Shown here: one piece after another, positions 1 to 11,238 of the stretch
Position numbering within the stretch: the stretch's first letter is position 1
Layout of the letters: every line of letters begins with the position of its first letter
NCBI GenBank assembly: GCA_037447655.1
Contig: JBBHKE010001856.1
Coordinates: 383,384-447,383, forward strand
Source: Zygnema cylindricum
Lineage: Eukaryota; Streptophyta; Zygnematophyceae; Zygnematales; Zygnemataceae
DNA length: 64,000 nucleotides
Direction of reading: 5' to 3'
Made by a program: the position numbers and the translations under genes
The notes under the pieces: generated by a model
Databases searched by the model: none
Told to the model about the DNA's origin: nothing
What the model saw: only the letters and a program-made list of their open reading frames with translations

Positions 1-26
1 GAGAGAGAGAGAGAGAGAGAGAGAGT
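1..26. repeat. (GA)n microsatellite at the window edge
   Basis: An uninterrupted GA dinucleotide run starts at base 1, so the repeat probably extends beyond the window. Confidence 0.9.
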
Positions 27-246
27 AACAGTATGGACTGGAGGAAGAAAGGGGTAGAAATGCGGACCAAATTGCTGACTATGGTTTGCAGGAGAGATGT
101 GAAAACAGAATGTCCGGAATTAGTGAGCATGTGGCGATGGCGAAATAGAAATACACATTGGGCACCCACCTGAAAGATTTAGAGTAGAAAAATCAGAAAA
201 CCTCATTAGCTTTTTGAGTTTAGGTCAACTTTTAAATACAAAAAGG

Positions 247-330
247 TTAAATTCAAACTAAAGCTAAATTCAAACTAAAGTTAAATTCAAAATAAAGTTA
301 AATTCAAACTAAAGTTAAATTCAAACTAAC
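247..330. repeat. 17-bp tandem repeat, about five copies
   Basis: The unit TTAAATTCAAACTAAAG is repeated about five times with one- or two-base differences. It lies in AT-rich DNA without a gene. Confidence 0.85.
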
Positions 331-453
331 TTTCTGTTCGGTAAAGTGTGAAGAGTACATTATTTTTTTCCGACGAGTCTGAAATTCTTAGAACTGTAAA
401 GAAGGCCATGTACATTTTGGAAATTACACTGAAATATATATTTTTTCACACAG

Positions 454-454
<1 letters not shown>

Positions 455-496
<42 letters not shown>
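455..496. repeat. (AT)n microsatellite
   Basis: About 20 consecutive AT dinucleotides with a short imperfect AT stretch upstream. Confidence 0.9.
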
Positions 497-499
<3 letters not shown>

Positions 500-535
500 G
501 TAATGGATTTGGCATTCAATCCACAGTATAGTGTT

Positions 536-850
536 AGATTCATTTGAGACATTTGATTCATTCGATTGATTACATCGATATGATTATTTCGATTCATTTG
601 ATTCATCTGACATTTGATTCGTTCAATTCATTTGATTCATTTCATCGCGTATTATTCATTTGAGACATCTGATTCATTCGATTATAACGATTCATTTCAT
701 AGATTTTATTCATTTGACTGATCTTGTTTATTTGAGACATTTGAGACATTTCGATTCATTCGATTCATATCATCGATTTTATTCATTCGATTGCTTTGAT
801 TCGTTCAATTCATTTGAGACATTTGATTCATTCTTTGAGACATTCGAGAC
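536..850. repeat. Degenerate GATTCATTT / GAGACATTT repeat block
   Basis: A 300-bp block is built from variants of GATTCATTTGA and GAGACATTT in irregular order. The open frame at 660–878 encodes only His/Phe/Asp-rich low complexity from this repeat and is not taken as a gene. Confidence 0.8.
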
Positions 851-897
851 AAAAGTAATCTTTGGAGGAAAATTGTAAAATGACATCTTGGGTTATG

Positions 898-984
898 AAG
901 AGAGAGAGAGGAGAAAGAGAGAAGAGGGACAGAGAGAAGAGAGAGAGAGAGGGGGGAGAGAGAGAGGAGAGAGAGAGAGAGGGT
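898..984. repeat. GA-rich simple repeat
   Basis: An imperfect GAGA/GGAGA purine tract. From here to about 1.2 kb I see no gene. Confidence 0.85.
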
Positions 985-1195
985 GTGTCTGTAAGCTAGT
1001 CAATGATAGTCCACACTATTTCAGGTAAATGTTTTTTTCTCCTATACTGTGGATGTTGGGAGGAGGGAGGACTGACCAGTCCCATTATCGCTCCCGAAGC
1101 TCCAACAGAAGGACTGGGTGAGAAACGGTAACTCGCATAAGAACCTGGAATCTTCCCACAGCCTTCGTTTAAAAATAAGAAACTAATATATAAAC

Positions 1196-1440
1196 AAAAG
1201 ACAGAAGAAAAAGACAGAAGACAGAAGACAGAAGACAGAATTATATCTTCAAAAGACAGAATTAAAAACCATATCGAAATTAGAAACTAAGATAAAATTT
1301 TCACACAACAGAATTGAAACCAGTTAGCATTTTCGAATTAGAGTCTAATACATCTTTAAAAGACAGAATTTCAAACTACTTAAGAGCGTTTCCAAATTAG
1401 AGACAAATATATCTTTAAAAGACGAAATCTAAAACCAGTT
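1196..1440. repeat. GACAGAA repeats within a degenerate ~60-bp repeat
   Basis: It starts with four to five head-to-tail GACAGAA copies. Degenerate units follow that contain AAAAGACAGAATT and AAATTAGAGAC-like blocks. No coding potential is seen. Confidence 0.6.
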
Positions 1441-1634
1441 AGAGGGAGTTATTTGTGCCGGCACGCATAATATCCCATCCGTTGTAATAAGTCTGGACCG
1501 TACTACTCTTACATTCCTGTCCTTCGAGGCATGAAATGTATACAAAATATTATATACAATTCTAACCACGGAACAGAAAATAGTAGCAGGATTGTTATAT
1601 GATCGGTCATTTGTCACAAGGACGATTAAAAATA

Positions 1635-1691
1635 AAAATCAATCAAGATATTCAAAATCAATCGAGATATTCAAAATCAATCGAGATTTTC
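1635..1691. repeat. 19-bp tandem repeat, three copies
   Basis: Three adjacent units of AAAATCAATCGAGATATTC, differing at one base each. The small frames across it are repeat-derived. Confidence 0.85.
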
Positions 1692-2123
1692 AAATATTGT
1701 ACAGAGTCGACCCAGATATACGGTGTTGTGAGATTAAAACTAACAGCAAAAGCTTCATACCATCATCGATTTTTAATGACAAAAGTGTCAACATGACCAA
1801 AAAAATCTCATTGCTTTTTTGATTTTTAGGTCTCTCCTTCTCTTCATATGTGCCACTTGACAAAAGTTTGCGACCAAAAACGAGCCCGATACCCACAAAA
1901 GGATAACATATTTGTAACTTGTAACAGATTTTTCTGTAAACTGGCGATAGAAATTTTACGACATCGAGGATGTCAAGAACCTTATTTGTAATCATTTACC
2001 ATAGACCTAACAAACAACAAAAACTGCAAGCCGTACTTATCTTACAATTGTTTAAACATTTCAAAAAAATACCTTTATCCATGACCAAAGGTATCCCACA
2101 CAGGCCTTTCTCTGCAGAGCCGA

Positions 2124-2160
2124 AAAACCCTAAAACCCTAAAACCCTAAAAAATCCTAAA
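2124..2160. repeat. Telobox-like CCCTAAAA cluster
   Basis: Three consecutive CCCTAAAA units plus a degenerate TCCTAAAA. The complement TTTTAGGG is a known algal telomere variant, while AAACCCTA is the plant promoter telobox. This is far too short for a telomere. The rest of 1.7–3.0 kb is AT-rich with no supported gene. Confidence 0.7.
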
Positions 2161-3279
2161 AAAAAAAACCCGAACTCTTCCGATGCAGCGTAAAGCAAAA
2201 AGTACAATTTCGACAATCGTACCTGCAAGAGCCGCTAACCAATAGATTGCGAGAAACCGAGGACCACCGACCACACGCTCCAAACTGGAGCCGATATTTC
2301 GAAGGGAAACACTATTTACCTGCAATTGTCAAAAAAACGGCACAAAAATCCAAACAATCGTCCACATTAATTAAGGTACGTGTTATTAGATCTACATTTT
2401 AAAGGACTGAACAAGTTTAACTTGGTAACTCCTGACTCACTTAAAAAAGAGTGAAGTGAATAATGAACACCACTAGGGAATTATAGTAATGAATGGTTAT
2501 TCTTGCAAATGGGCTAAAAGGGAGAGACCTAAAAAACCCTAAAAGGGAGGGACTGAACATTTGATGAGTCTAACCAGTCATCCATCTCATATTGTTACTT
2601 TCACAAAAACAAAAACATTTGACAGCTTTTGACAAAATCAATTCAAAATGCAAAGCTGAATTTCGTTTGGTGTTCACTTTTGAAAAAAAAGAAATTACAG
2701 ATAATTAGAGAGGACACCAGAAAAGTTTTTTTTTTTTTACTTTAGAATATGTGCACATATCCTCAAAATCTATTGGTCGACACTTCAACAAAAAATAACA
2801 ATAACCAAAAAATCTAAACGTGCCTTAGTGGATAAATGCAAGCAAAGATGATTATAAAAAACTAACTATACCATGTACCGCTATTAACCTCACAAAATAA
2901 TTAATACGATGAATGTTTTAGTGCAAATAATTCCATTCCCAGTAAAATATGAAGTGAACAATGGTTGATCGGATAAAGCATTAGCGTTAAGAAAAAAAAC
3001 AAGGAAACGCAAATATTGATTCACGGTATACTAAAGTTCAGAAAAGGTGTGGGACCAAAAACTCACAAGAAGGTGGATAATATCAGCGTGAAGAAGGGCG
3101 CAAGTAAGAAATCGCCACCATTGGCCGTTGGCAATAAGCACATTCACCTAACCAATTACTTGCGAAAAAAGCATAGAGGAACGAATGATTTTAGTTATAT
3201 GACAAAGTACATTCATTGTTTATAGTTATTTACCTGGACCCAAAACAAAATCAAAAACTTAACATCCACCTTTGTTTGT

Positions 3280-3446
3280 CTGTATGTGTACGTTTATGTG
3301 TATATGCATGTGTATGTGTATATGTATATTTATGTGTATTTGCATGTGTAAGTGTATCTTTATGTGTATGTTTGTGTATATGTATATGTGTATATGTATG
3401 TCTGTGTATGTGTATGTTTATGTGTATATGTATATGCGTGTGTTTA

Positions 3447-3479
<33 letters not shown>

Positions 3480-3540
3480 ATGTGTATATGTATGTGTATG
3501 TGTATATGTATGTGTATGTGTATGTGTGCGTGTAAATGTA
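3280..3540. repeat. TGTATG minisatellite
   Basis: About 260 bp of alternating TGTATG, TGTATA and TGTGTA units. All three plus frames stay open across it and encode Cys/Met/Tyr/Val strings, an artefact of a stop-poor hexamer. The DNA from 3.55 to 4.48 kb is AT-rich and shows no gene. Confidence 0.9.
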
Positions 3541-4481
3541 TTTACATGCAAACCAAAAAATGCATATTTAATTGCCTAGAAAAAGAAGAGGGCGATAAGG
3601 TCCTCATAGACCCGAGAACTTAAAATGCATTTTTGTAAAATAACCGGGCAATAAAAGGAACACAGGGGAAAGAAAACTGGGCACCAGCACAGACTAAGAA
3701 CACATATTGAAAAGGTTTTGATATTAAGGTAAAATCTTGAACATAAAAAACGGAATAAACGTTATTGATCTCAATCTCTTGGACAATTATTTGACAAAGT
3801 GCAATTTTATAACAATGTCACATTAAAAGTGGCATTCTCCACACAATTTAACAAGAAACAAAAGACATTGACTCCGAAATTTGCTTAAAGACCTCTTATC
3901 TTGCAAATATGGAATAAAGGACACCTTACTATTTCCCATTTACAACCACGGCGTGTCCACAATGTACAAAAAGCAGTGCAAGAAATAAGTTCCTCAAAAA
4001 AATCTTAAAAGGACACCCCATCAAAGCCCTTCCAAACATTTTACATTTAGTAGAAAAACCTTGAATACAATGTTTTTCCAACTCTTCACAAAAAAAGCCA
4101 ATACAATGGATCTAACCTTAGCTCCCCATAAAGTCAACCTTCCTTTTGTTGCATAGGAACCGATGAACATTCTGGAAAGAAGCAAAAAGATTCATGTGAG
4201 TACCATAAAAAACTCAAAACAACTACAAAAAACCTTAAAGGAACCCTAAAAAAAAATGACTGGGTCCATAATAAATCTCAAAAACATCAGAAAGAGAGAG
4301 GGAACACAGACAACCAAAATTAAGTGAAGGAAATTAGGGTCCATTACTTGCAAAGGAAGCAAGAGTAAGTATAGAGTTATAAGTTAAGAGTTATAAATCA
4401 AGAGTTCTAAGTTAAGAATTTCGAGTTATGTGACAAAGTGCGATTCGAAATAGTTAAACTGGTCTCATAATGGACAAAGTA

Positions 4482-4665
4482 CACCACCCATCGCTATTAG
4501 AGTCAACAACTCTAATTCGATTATGTTGTTTTTTTATCCAAAAATACAAATTAGTGTTAAGTGGTCCATAATAACCCACGTTGCAAAACATAATTAAGTG
4601 CGGTTGATGCTAATAAAAAAACATTAACAATAACAATTCACTAACACTAATAACGATGCAATGTG
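4482..4665. mobile_element. MITE (184 bp) with TA target duplication
   Basis: The left end CACCACCCATCGCTATTAG pairs imperfectly with the right end ACTAATAACGATGCAATGTG. TA lies directly outside both ends (4480–4481 and 4666–4667). The ends match the MITEs at 6959–7510, 8406–8604 and 44607, so this is one family. It has no coding capacity and would depend on a transposase supplied elsewhere. The TA duplication fits Tc1/mariner-type movement, but the family assignment is an inference. Confidence 0.75.
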
Positions 4666-5106
4666 TACTACACCGCCAATGTGAAAAAAAACTTTGTTTG
4701 AATCAACTATTTTAGATTATGCTTGGACAAGAATGGGCCACTGACCTACACAGTGTTATTAACAAAAAATTATGACTTTGGGTCAAAAAACACTCTCAAA
4801 TTAGCTTTGTCAACTCCAATAGCAACGTGGCAGGGTAGGCTATAATGAAAAATGGATCTACCAAACTTCCAGATACTCAATAAAAGGGGCTTACACAAAA
4901 GAACAGAAAAAGGTTCCTCGTGTTCGGCACTTGTAAAGCACATTCAATTTGGACTTTGAGAAAGTTCACCATAATTAGTGTGGTCTACATTTTATAAAAC
5001 CGAGTCTATTTAATGTTTTTCAATGCATAAATCAACGGAATGATTTTTGTGCATAGAATGATTTAGAAAAAGATGCACACATGAGATTTAATAGATAAAA
5101 AAAAAA

Positions 5107-5124
5107 AACACACACACACACACA
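5107..5124. repeat. (AC)n microsatellite after an A run
   Basis: A short CA run preceded by ten A residues. The DNA from 4.67 to 5.27 kb is otherwise AT-rich with no gene. Confidence 0.8.
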
Positions 5125-5268
5125 AAGTTGGTTAAATGACTAAATGTTAGATGAGAGAGCTCTTTTGGAACAAAAGCAACATTAAATTGCCACAAAAACA
5201 ACAGCCTAGAATATAAATCCCATAAAAGACAAAACCATACAAAAAAAAACCTAAAAGACACTTACACA

Positions 5269-5967
5269 GTGTTGACAGCAAGTAACAAAGTGGTCCAAAG
5301 GGGTGGAATGTTTCCTTGTCCAAATCTTGCCAGTAGACCCATGGTGGTTTTACTTTTTATCCCTTTCCGCAAAATCTTTGATTTGCAATTCAAAAACTTA
5401 TTGTTTTCTATGCACTTGTTTCCTAAAAAAAATGTAAATAAAGTAGTATTCAATGATACATTGCTTAAATTCATCGACGATACTTGCGGAGCGGGTTGTC
5501 GATTCAATTGTAGACTTGAAAGACAGGCGAGCGAACGGAAAGAATTATTAGGGTTGGGGTTTAGTTCAGTTCTCCGTTCAGGTTTTAGGTCATTTCGCAG
5601 ATCAGCAACATTGAATATGACGGACATTCTTGAATTTACTGTTTTCCGTACATCTTGCATTGTGTCAAAAGCTCCGATTCTTAACAAAGTTTGTCGATGC
5701 CTTCGTTTGACAGCTGGCAAACTTGATTTGACAGTTGGAAAACTTGATTTGACAGCTGGCGAAAACGACAAAGCAGCTGAGGTGGAATCCATGCGACAAG
5801 AAGGTCTGAACCGTGAAGCCTTGGGAGAAGAGGAAGAGGGAGAGAATCGAGAGAGAGATAAACTTTCCATGACGCAAAAGAAAAACAATAATCACAAATT
5901 TCAATCAACAAGAGGTTTTACTTCATTTTTGTTTGAAGCTTTTGAAAATGTTCAAAGAAAAGACTAG
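5269..5967 (+). CDS. Doubtful ORF, 232 residues, function unknown
   Basis: I do not recognise this protein. The frame runs from ATG at 5269 to a stop at 5965–5967. Near residue 150 it contains three copies of a 7-residue unit (LTAGKLD and variants) encoded by a 21-bp tandem repeat at 5707–5769. An Arg/Glu/Lys-rich segment with EEEEGE follows. The beginning is hydrophobic and AT-rich and resembles translated non-coding DNA. A 208-residue frame overlaps on the opposite strand, so open length alone is weak evidence. No splice sites, neighbour or domain support it. It could be one exon of a small gene or a chance frame. Confidence 0.2.
   Translation: MLTASNKVVQRGGMFPCPNLASRPMVVLLFIPFRKIFDLQFKNLLFSMHLFPKKNVNKVVFNDTLLKFIDDTCGAGCRFNCRLERQASERKELLGLGFSSVLRSGFRSFRRSATLNMTDILEFTVFRTSCIVSKAPILNKVCRCLRLTAGKLDLTVGKLDLTAGENDKAAEVESMRQEGLNREALGEEEEGENRERDKLSMTQKKNNNHKFQSTRGFTSFLFEAFENVQRKD
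5707..5769. repeat. 21-bp tandem repeat, three copies
   Basis: Three adjacent units beginning TTGACAGCTGGCAAACTTG with a few substitutions. The period is a multiple of three, so the frame at 5269–5967 stays open. Confidence 0.85.
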
Positions 5968-6042
5968 TTACCACTGTTTCTTAAACATAGAAAATAATAA
6001 GCATAAATAAAAAACTAAGAGTTAACATTGAAGGACGGGACC

Positions 6043-6086
6043 AGAGGGAGAGGGAGAGGGAGAGGGAGAGGGAGAGGGAGAGGGTT
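6043..6086. repeat. (GGGAGA)n repeat
   Basis: About seven head-to-tail GGGAGA units ending in GGGTTTGAAA. A CT-rich counterpart ending in CTCAAACCATG lies at about 9102–9145, on the other side of the hAT pair and inverted. Confidence 0.9.
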
Positions 6087-6621
6087 TGAAACGATAACAA
6101 ATATTTAAAACAACAATGGATATCTGGTAAACACAAGTAAACTTTCTAATGATAGAATTCCCCACATATATGCCTAGGAAGACTACAACAATATGACACA
6201 CTCAAAGAAATAAAAGTTGGAACACTGACAGAAAATTTTAGTTTTGCATCGTATCGAAATTTGAAATCCAACGCTATTCGATGCATGAGTGTATCGTACC
6301 CGAAATCTTTCTGTTTCATATCGCGCTCCAGCCTCGATACTCTTCGATACAGGCTGCGTAGAGCATAGGTCGCAAACGGTCAACCGAAACCGTGACCGAC
6401 CGTTAACCTACCGCCCGCGCCGGATCCGGAACGGATTCGGTTGCCAAATTTTGGGGGTCGGGCGGTTACGGTCGGTTGATTCACCAGGAAAAAAAAAACG
6501 GTCGGTTACGGTCGGTCAACCAAAAAACCAAAAAAAAATGAAAATTTTGTACTGTCCCAATAATCCAACATTCTTGTACTTTGTACTCTTTGGCATCGTG
6601 GAAGTACGTGAATCATGATTA

Positions 6622-6956
6622 GCGTCGCGAATCTGACACGGTACTGTAGAAAGCTATTTATTTCGCAAATCAAAGGCAAAACGACAAAGCGTCGCAAATC
6701 TGACACGGTAGTACACTATTCATTTCGAAAATCTTAGGGAACGCGACAAAGTGTCGCAAATCTGACACGGTAGTACACTATTCATTTCGAAAATCTTAGG
6801 GAACGCGACAAAGTGTCGCAAATCTGACACGGTATTACACTATTCATTTCGCAAATCTTAGTGAACGCGACAAAGCGTCGCAAATCTGACACGGTAGTAC
6901 AATATTCATTTCGCAAATCTTAGGTAACGCGACAAAGCGTCGCAAATCTGACACGG
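6622..6956. repeat. ~62-bp tandem array in hAT element 1
   Basis: About five units, each beginning GCGTCGCAAATCTGACACGG and ending AACGCGACAAA. Later units differ by one or a few bases. The array is interrupted by the MITE and resumes at 7511–7555. The same unit occurs inverted in element 2. Confidence 0.85.
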
Positions 6957-6958
6957 TA

Positions 6959-7510
6959 CACCGTCAATCGCTATTAGAGTAAAGGAATAAATAGCGTAAA
7001 AAAAAAATTAGTGTTATTAACACTAATCGGGATATTTTTTTTTTTTGAAAAAAAATATATATACTAATTAATCCCTATCTGTAATTTGGGTTGTCCTGAA
7101 TAATAAATTCCCGCCCTTTCGATGTCTACAGTAATCTGTGTATCCGTACAAAATCCGACAATTCGGACGCCGTCGTGCTGTTCACACGGTCGACGGACGA
7201 AAATATGAGAACTTGATTTTTGTCGACGAGTTTGCGTCTCTTTCTTCCAGTACACATTCACATGTGTGCACAATAATGTTAAGTGTCTTTTTATGCCTTT
7301 GTAATTCAAAAAGTACCATTTCGTACGGAGATACCCTGTTCGTACGCCATACTATTTCCATCGCAGTGTACTTTCTTTATTAACGCTAATTGAAAAAAAA
7401 ACCTAATTAGAATAATGGAAAAAATAAAATTATGGATTGTATTTCGGGTTTTTTTTTTTGAAAAAAGGGCACCGAATTGGCGTTATATACTCTAATAGCG
7501 ATTGACGGTG
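6959..7510. mobile_element. MITE (552 bp) inside hAT element 1
   Basis: The terminal inverted repeats start CACCGTCAATCGCTATTAG and end CTAATAGCGATTGACGGTG, essentially perfect. TA flanks both sides (6957–6958 and 7511–7512). Removing the insert and one TA restores the 62-bp repeat unit of the host element, which proves insertion. It has no coding region for a transposase. Confidence 0.9.
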
Positions 7511-7803
7511 TAGTACACTATTCATTTCGCAAATCTTAGGGAACGCGACAAATCGTAATTATTGGCTTATTCCGTCGTACATTGATAAATTTTGTACTTT
7601 TTCGGTTACGGGTGGGCACGGTTAGTCGCAAAAAATCAAGATTCGGTTAATTTTTTTTTTTCGTAAACGATGGTCGGTTAACGGTTAACAATTTTGGAGC
7701 GTGACAAAACTCGGTCGGGCGTCGGTTACTCAGATATTGAAAAAAAATAAACGGTCGGTTTAGGGTATGAAATTTGTTGACGTTTGCAACCTCTGGCGTA
7801 GAG

Positions 7804-8047
7804 GCACGTCTCGGTACACGAAATCTTTTTGTTTTTTGTCTTTAGCGGGATAATTGTCTCGCCTACAAAGAAAGACAAACTCGTATAACATCGCATCGGT
7901 ACCTGAGCAGACCCATACCTGATGGTCATACGATGCCTCTGGGTTCTTACCCGAATACAATATTACGATGCGCTATTCTCGTTACTTTCAATCGATTCAC
8001 AGAAAAACGATGCGATATGCCGCTATCGATGCAATTGTCGACCGATG
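7804..8047. other. Spacer between the two hAT-like elements
   Basis: About 244 bp separate the two inverted elements and form the loop of a potential long hairpin. The spacer repeats a GTACxCGAAATCTTT block also present near 6296, left of element 1, so the original target had its own repeats. No gene is seen. Confidence 0.6.
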
Positions 8048-8055
8048 CCGTGTGC

Positions 8056-8940
8056 CAGAGGTCGCAAAGTCAAAATTTTACATAACCGATACCGACCGTT
8101 TTTTACTATTCAAAATCTGAGTAACCAACGCCCGACCGGGTTATGTAACGCTCCAAAATTGTTAACCGTTAACCGACTGGCGTTTATGAAAAAAAAAGTT
8201 AACCGAAACTCGATTTCTCGCGACTAACCGTGCCCGCCCGTAACCGAAAACATATAAAATTATGTAATGTACGACGTATGAATAAGCCAATAGTTACGAT
8301 TTGTCGCGTTCCCTTAGATTTGTGAAATGAATAATGTTTACTAACGTGTCAGATTTGCGACGCTTTGTCGCGTTCCCTAAGTTTTTCGAAATGAATAGTG
8401 TCCTACACCGTGAATCGTTATTAGCCTTATGTACTCTATATCGGCACCCAAAATTTTTGACATTGATACCTTAAATAGAACAAATTTCACTATTTAAAGA
8501 CATGGACCATAATCTGCCGCGTCTCTTGGTACTAAATTTGAATGAATGACGCTATTTTTTTCTTTACTCTAATAATTTCTATAGTCTAATAACGATTCGC
8601 GGTGTACCGTGTCAGATTTGCGACGCTTTGTCGCGTTCCTTAAGATTTGCGAAAAAAATAGTGTTACTACCGTGTCAGATTTGCGATGATAATCATGATG
8701 TCAGGTACCTCCACGATACCAAAGAGTACAAAGTACAGTAATTTTGGATTGTATGGACAGTACATTTTTTTTCATTTTTTTTTGGTTTTTTGACCATAAC
8801 TGAGTGTTTTTTTTTTCTGGTGAACCAATCGACCGCAGCCGCCCGACCCTCAAAATTTGGCAACCGAATCCGTTCCGGATCCGGCGCGAGCCGTCGGTTA
8901 ATGGTGGGTCACGGTTTCGGTTGACCGTTTGCGACCTCTA
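8056..8940. mobile_element. hAT-like non-autonomous element 2, inverted copy
   Basis: The flanking 8-bp duplication CCGTGTGC is perfect (8048–8055 and 8941–8948). The ends are CAGAGGTCGCAAA on the left and TTTGCGACCTCTA on the right. Its left end is the reverse complement of element 1's right end and vice versa, so it is the same family in the opposite orientation. It is interrupted by a MITE at 8406–8604. No transposase frame is present. Confidence 0.87.
8406..8604. mobile_element. MITE (199 bp) inside hAT element 2
   Basis: The ends are CACCGTGAATCGTTATTAG and CTAATAACGATTCGCGGTG, with TA on both sides (8404–8405 and 8605–8606). Excision with one TA restores the 62-bp host repeat. It is a shorter member of the family at 6959–7510. 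Confidence 0.9.
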
Positions 8941-8948
8941 CCGTGTGC

Positions 8949-10800
8949 TAATACTGATGAGAAGAGCAGAGTAGATGCAGTTTAGTGATGCGGTTCTCGT
9001 GTGGAGTTACGATTCGGATGTACATGCGGCCCGATTGGTACGTAACACAAAAATAAGAGTGAAAAAAAATGGAAGGGCAGAGGAGGAGGGATAGAGTAAG
9101 TTACTCTCTCTAGCTCTCTCTCCCTCTCTCCCTCTCAAACCATGAAACCATTTCCACAACGTCATTGATATCGCATTGATTCATCTGATATATCGGAAAC
9201 ATGTCAGGTCAAAGCTGTATTGTATCGAAAATAGGATATTTTGTCGACATCAATTCGATATTTACGTTAGCACATCGAAAAGAGGTTCTACATATGGTAT
9301 AGGCATCTCTTTGAAGAACGCAAATTGTCAAATAGGCAACTAACCAAAGACACATATAACAGTGTTATAAACGTTATTTTAGTTAAATGATAAAAAGTCA
9401 ACAAAACATTAATACCAATTTACATACATATACTAATTTGGATACATATTCCCAAGATGTAGTCATCATAGTTTGTATTCAAATAGTCGATGTTCAAACA
9501 ATGTGAGAATATGTTCTCGTTATTTCCTTTAGCCTTTATCTTATGCATGAAATTTTAGTGCGATTTCAAATGTTGATGACATTCACTTTCTGCTATCGGC
9601 GTCGTTATCTAGCACTTCCTTTAATGTACCTTTTTCAAGCTAACAACCAATGAAAGTACAAAATGGCACATTCCTTACAATATACCATTTAAATACAATT
9701 TGAATTAGTGTGATAGACAATTGCCCTCTATTGAGGGAAAGGAAAAGATAGTGATGTTTTTTTTTATATTCTATATTCAACTATTCTAGTTCAAGGGCAC
9801 CAAACAATTGTTGTTAACATGAGAAAGGATTCAAGGTATACTACACGTGTGTATAAATAAAAGAACAACAAAACACAATTCTACAATACTAAAAATGAAC
9901 AAAATAATATTAGAAATTTGACAAAAGAACATTTGGGTGTATTGGTTTCTTCATTTCTTAAATTTTTCTATAAATATAATTTTTTGATGGTGTTTGTTAA
10001 CGCTTTAGAAAAATCGAATGGTTTCAATGACAAAATGTAGGAATTACGCCTCTCACGGTGAACTTCCAACAACGAAAAACTAAGGTGGTCACCAAAATTT
10101 TAAAAGTTTTTACCATTCAGTATTGTTTTTTAAGGTATGTGCCCATGAGCTTAAACAAGGGTAAGTATATGCCATTTTCCTAAAAAAATGATTGAAACAT
10201 CTACAAAACCTCCTCACTTAAAAAAAAAATGTATAAACAGAAAGTCAACTTTACGTTTTTAGTATGTACTTCAATTTGGCGTCTTCCCTATTTTTAATGT
10301 TGTGTACCGAATGCCCTTTGCTGATATTTGATATCTACCTGTTTTTGGGTTCTTGATAATCGATTTATCTATTCGATATTCCAAAAATCTCAATATTGCG
10401 ATATTTTACTGATCCATCGGCTCGATATGGTGATATATTTACATCGCGATGTATCAAATAGATGTTGGGTCCCATTTTTTTTTCAAACCTGCTTAGTCCC
10501 CGTGTACGGTTTTCCATATATTTTGTCATACCTAAAGTTGTACGGACCCCCACCTCCCACCAAATATATCGTGACAATTTTTGTTTGTCTTGGACCTATA
10601 TATCTCGCCCCTAAACGGTTCAATATTCCATATGTGAAATATCAAATTAATCGGGATAATCATGTTTTTAATACATATTGACTCTCCTACGGTCTTCTTA
10701 TGACAACTTGTTCTCAAACATAAATGTGAATCACTTCGAGAGTCGGTTTGAGGCAAATCGGCACATGATCAATTAGAAGGAAAACATATGTGTAAGTTAT
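8949..10800. other. AT-rich intergenic DNA
   Basis: A CT-rich microsatellite lies at about 9102–9145. The rest is AT-rich. Frames near 10.3–10.75 kb overlap on both strands and show no recognisable domain. I see no gene here. Confidence 0.6.
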
Positions 10801-11238
10801 TGAAAAGAAAGCTTTAGTAAGTCTTAGAAATTGGAGTCTACGTCTTAGAATATTTTTGGAACACTAACTATTTAATATTAGGTATATTTAGTGTGGGTTT
10901 TTAGTATGTACTAGAATAGTTATCTTTGAGTAAATTAGTGTGTACGGTCGCCTATGAATGTAGACGTGAAACATATCTCCCGGATTTTTAAAGTCTAGAT
11001 ATTATTACTAGACAATTTTGGTCCAAGTACTTAGAATTTTCTCAGTAGATATTTAGGTGAACCCTGAACATACGTTTTAGATATTTTCTAGATTTTTTGA
11101 GTATTTAGTTCAATTAGGATTGATCAATTCGACACAGAATGTACATTCTACACACAGTTAAGGAAATGAGAGTTCTAAGTGCAGTTTAAGGTGTTTTGTG
11201 CTATATTGTCTTTGATTTGCTTGTGGTACATGTTGTTT
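10801..11238 (+). repeat. Element A 5' LTR, part matching the 3' copy
   Basis: It begins TGAAAAGAAAGCTTTAGTAA and matches 14729–15168 with scattered substitutions. Similarity stops near 11238. By comparison with the LTR/gag junction of elements B1 and B2, the full 5' LTR may run on to about 12327. Confidence 0.8.

Larger units (their letters stand above)
6364..7795. mobile_element. hAT-like non-autonomous element 1, with nested MITE
   Basis: The flanking 8-bp duplication GCGTAGAG is perfect (6356–6363 and 7796–7803). The ends are CATAGGTCGCAAAC on the left and GTTTGCAACCTCTG on the right, giving a CAGAGGTYGCAAA-type inverted repeat. An 8-bp duplication and a YAGRG-like terminus are hallmarks of the hAT superfamily. 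Removing the nested MITE (6959–7510) leaves about 880 bp without a transposase frame. The subterminal parts carry repeated CGGTCGGTTACGG-type motifs and a tandem array. Its inner end is the inverted counterpart of element 2 at 8056–8940. Confidence 0.85.

Noticed and set aside
2124-2160. A telomere or chromosome end
   Set aside because: Only three units, embedded in ordinary AT-rich DNA.
3216-3623. 135-residue Cys/Met-rich ORF
   Set aside because: The TGTATG hexamer repeat keeps all plus frames open; the protein has no non-repeat core.
5262-5888. Minus-strand 208-residue ORF
   Set aside because: It overlaps the plus frame at 5269–5967 almost completely and shows no motif. Neither strand is convincing.
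6622-6956. A CRISPR-like array
   Set aside because: The whole unit repeats, with no unique spacers, and the setting is a eukaryotic transposon.
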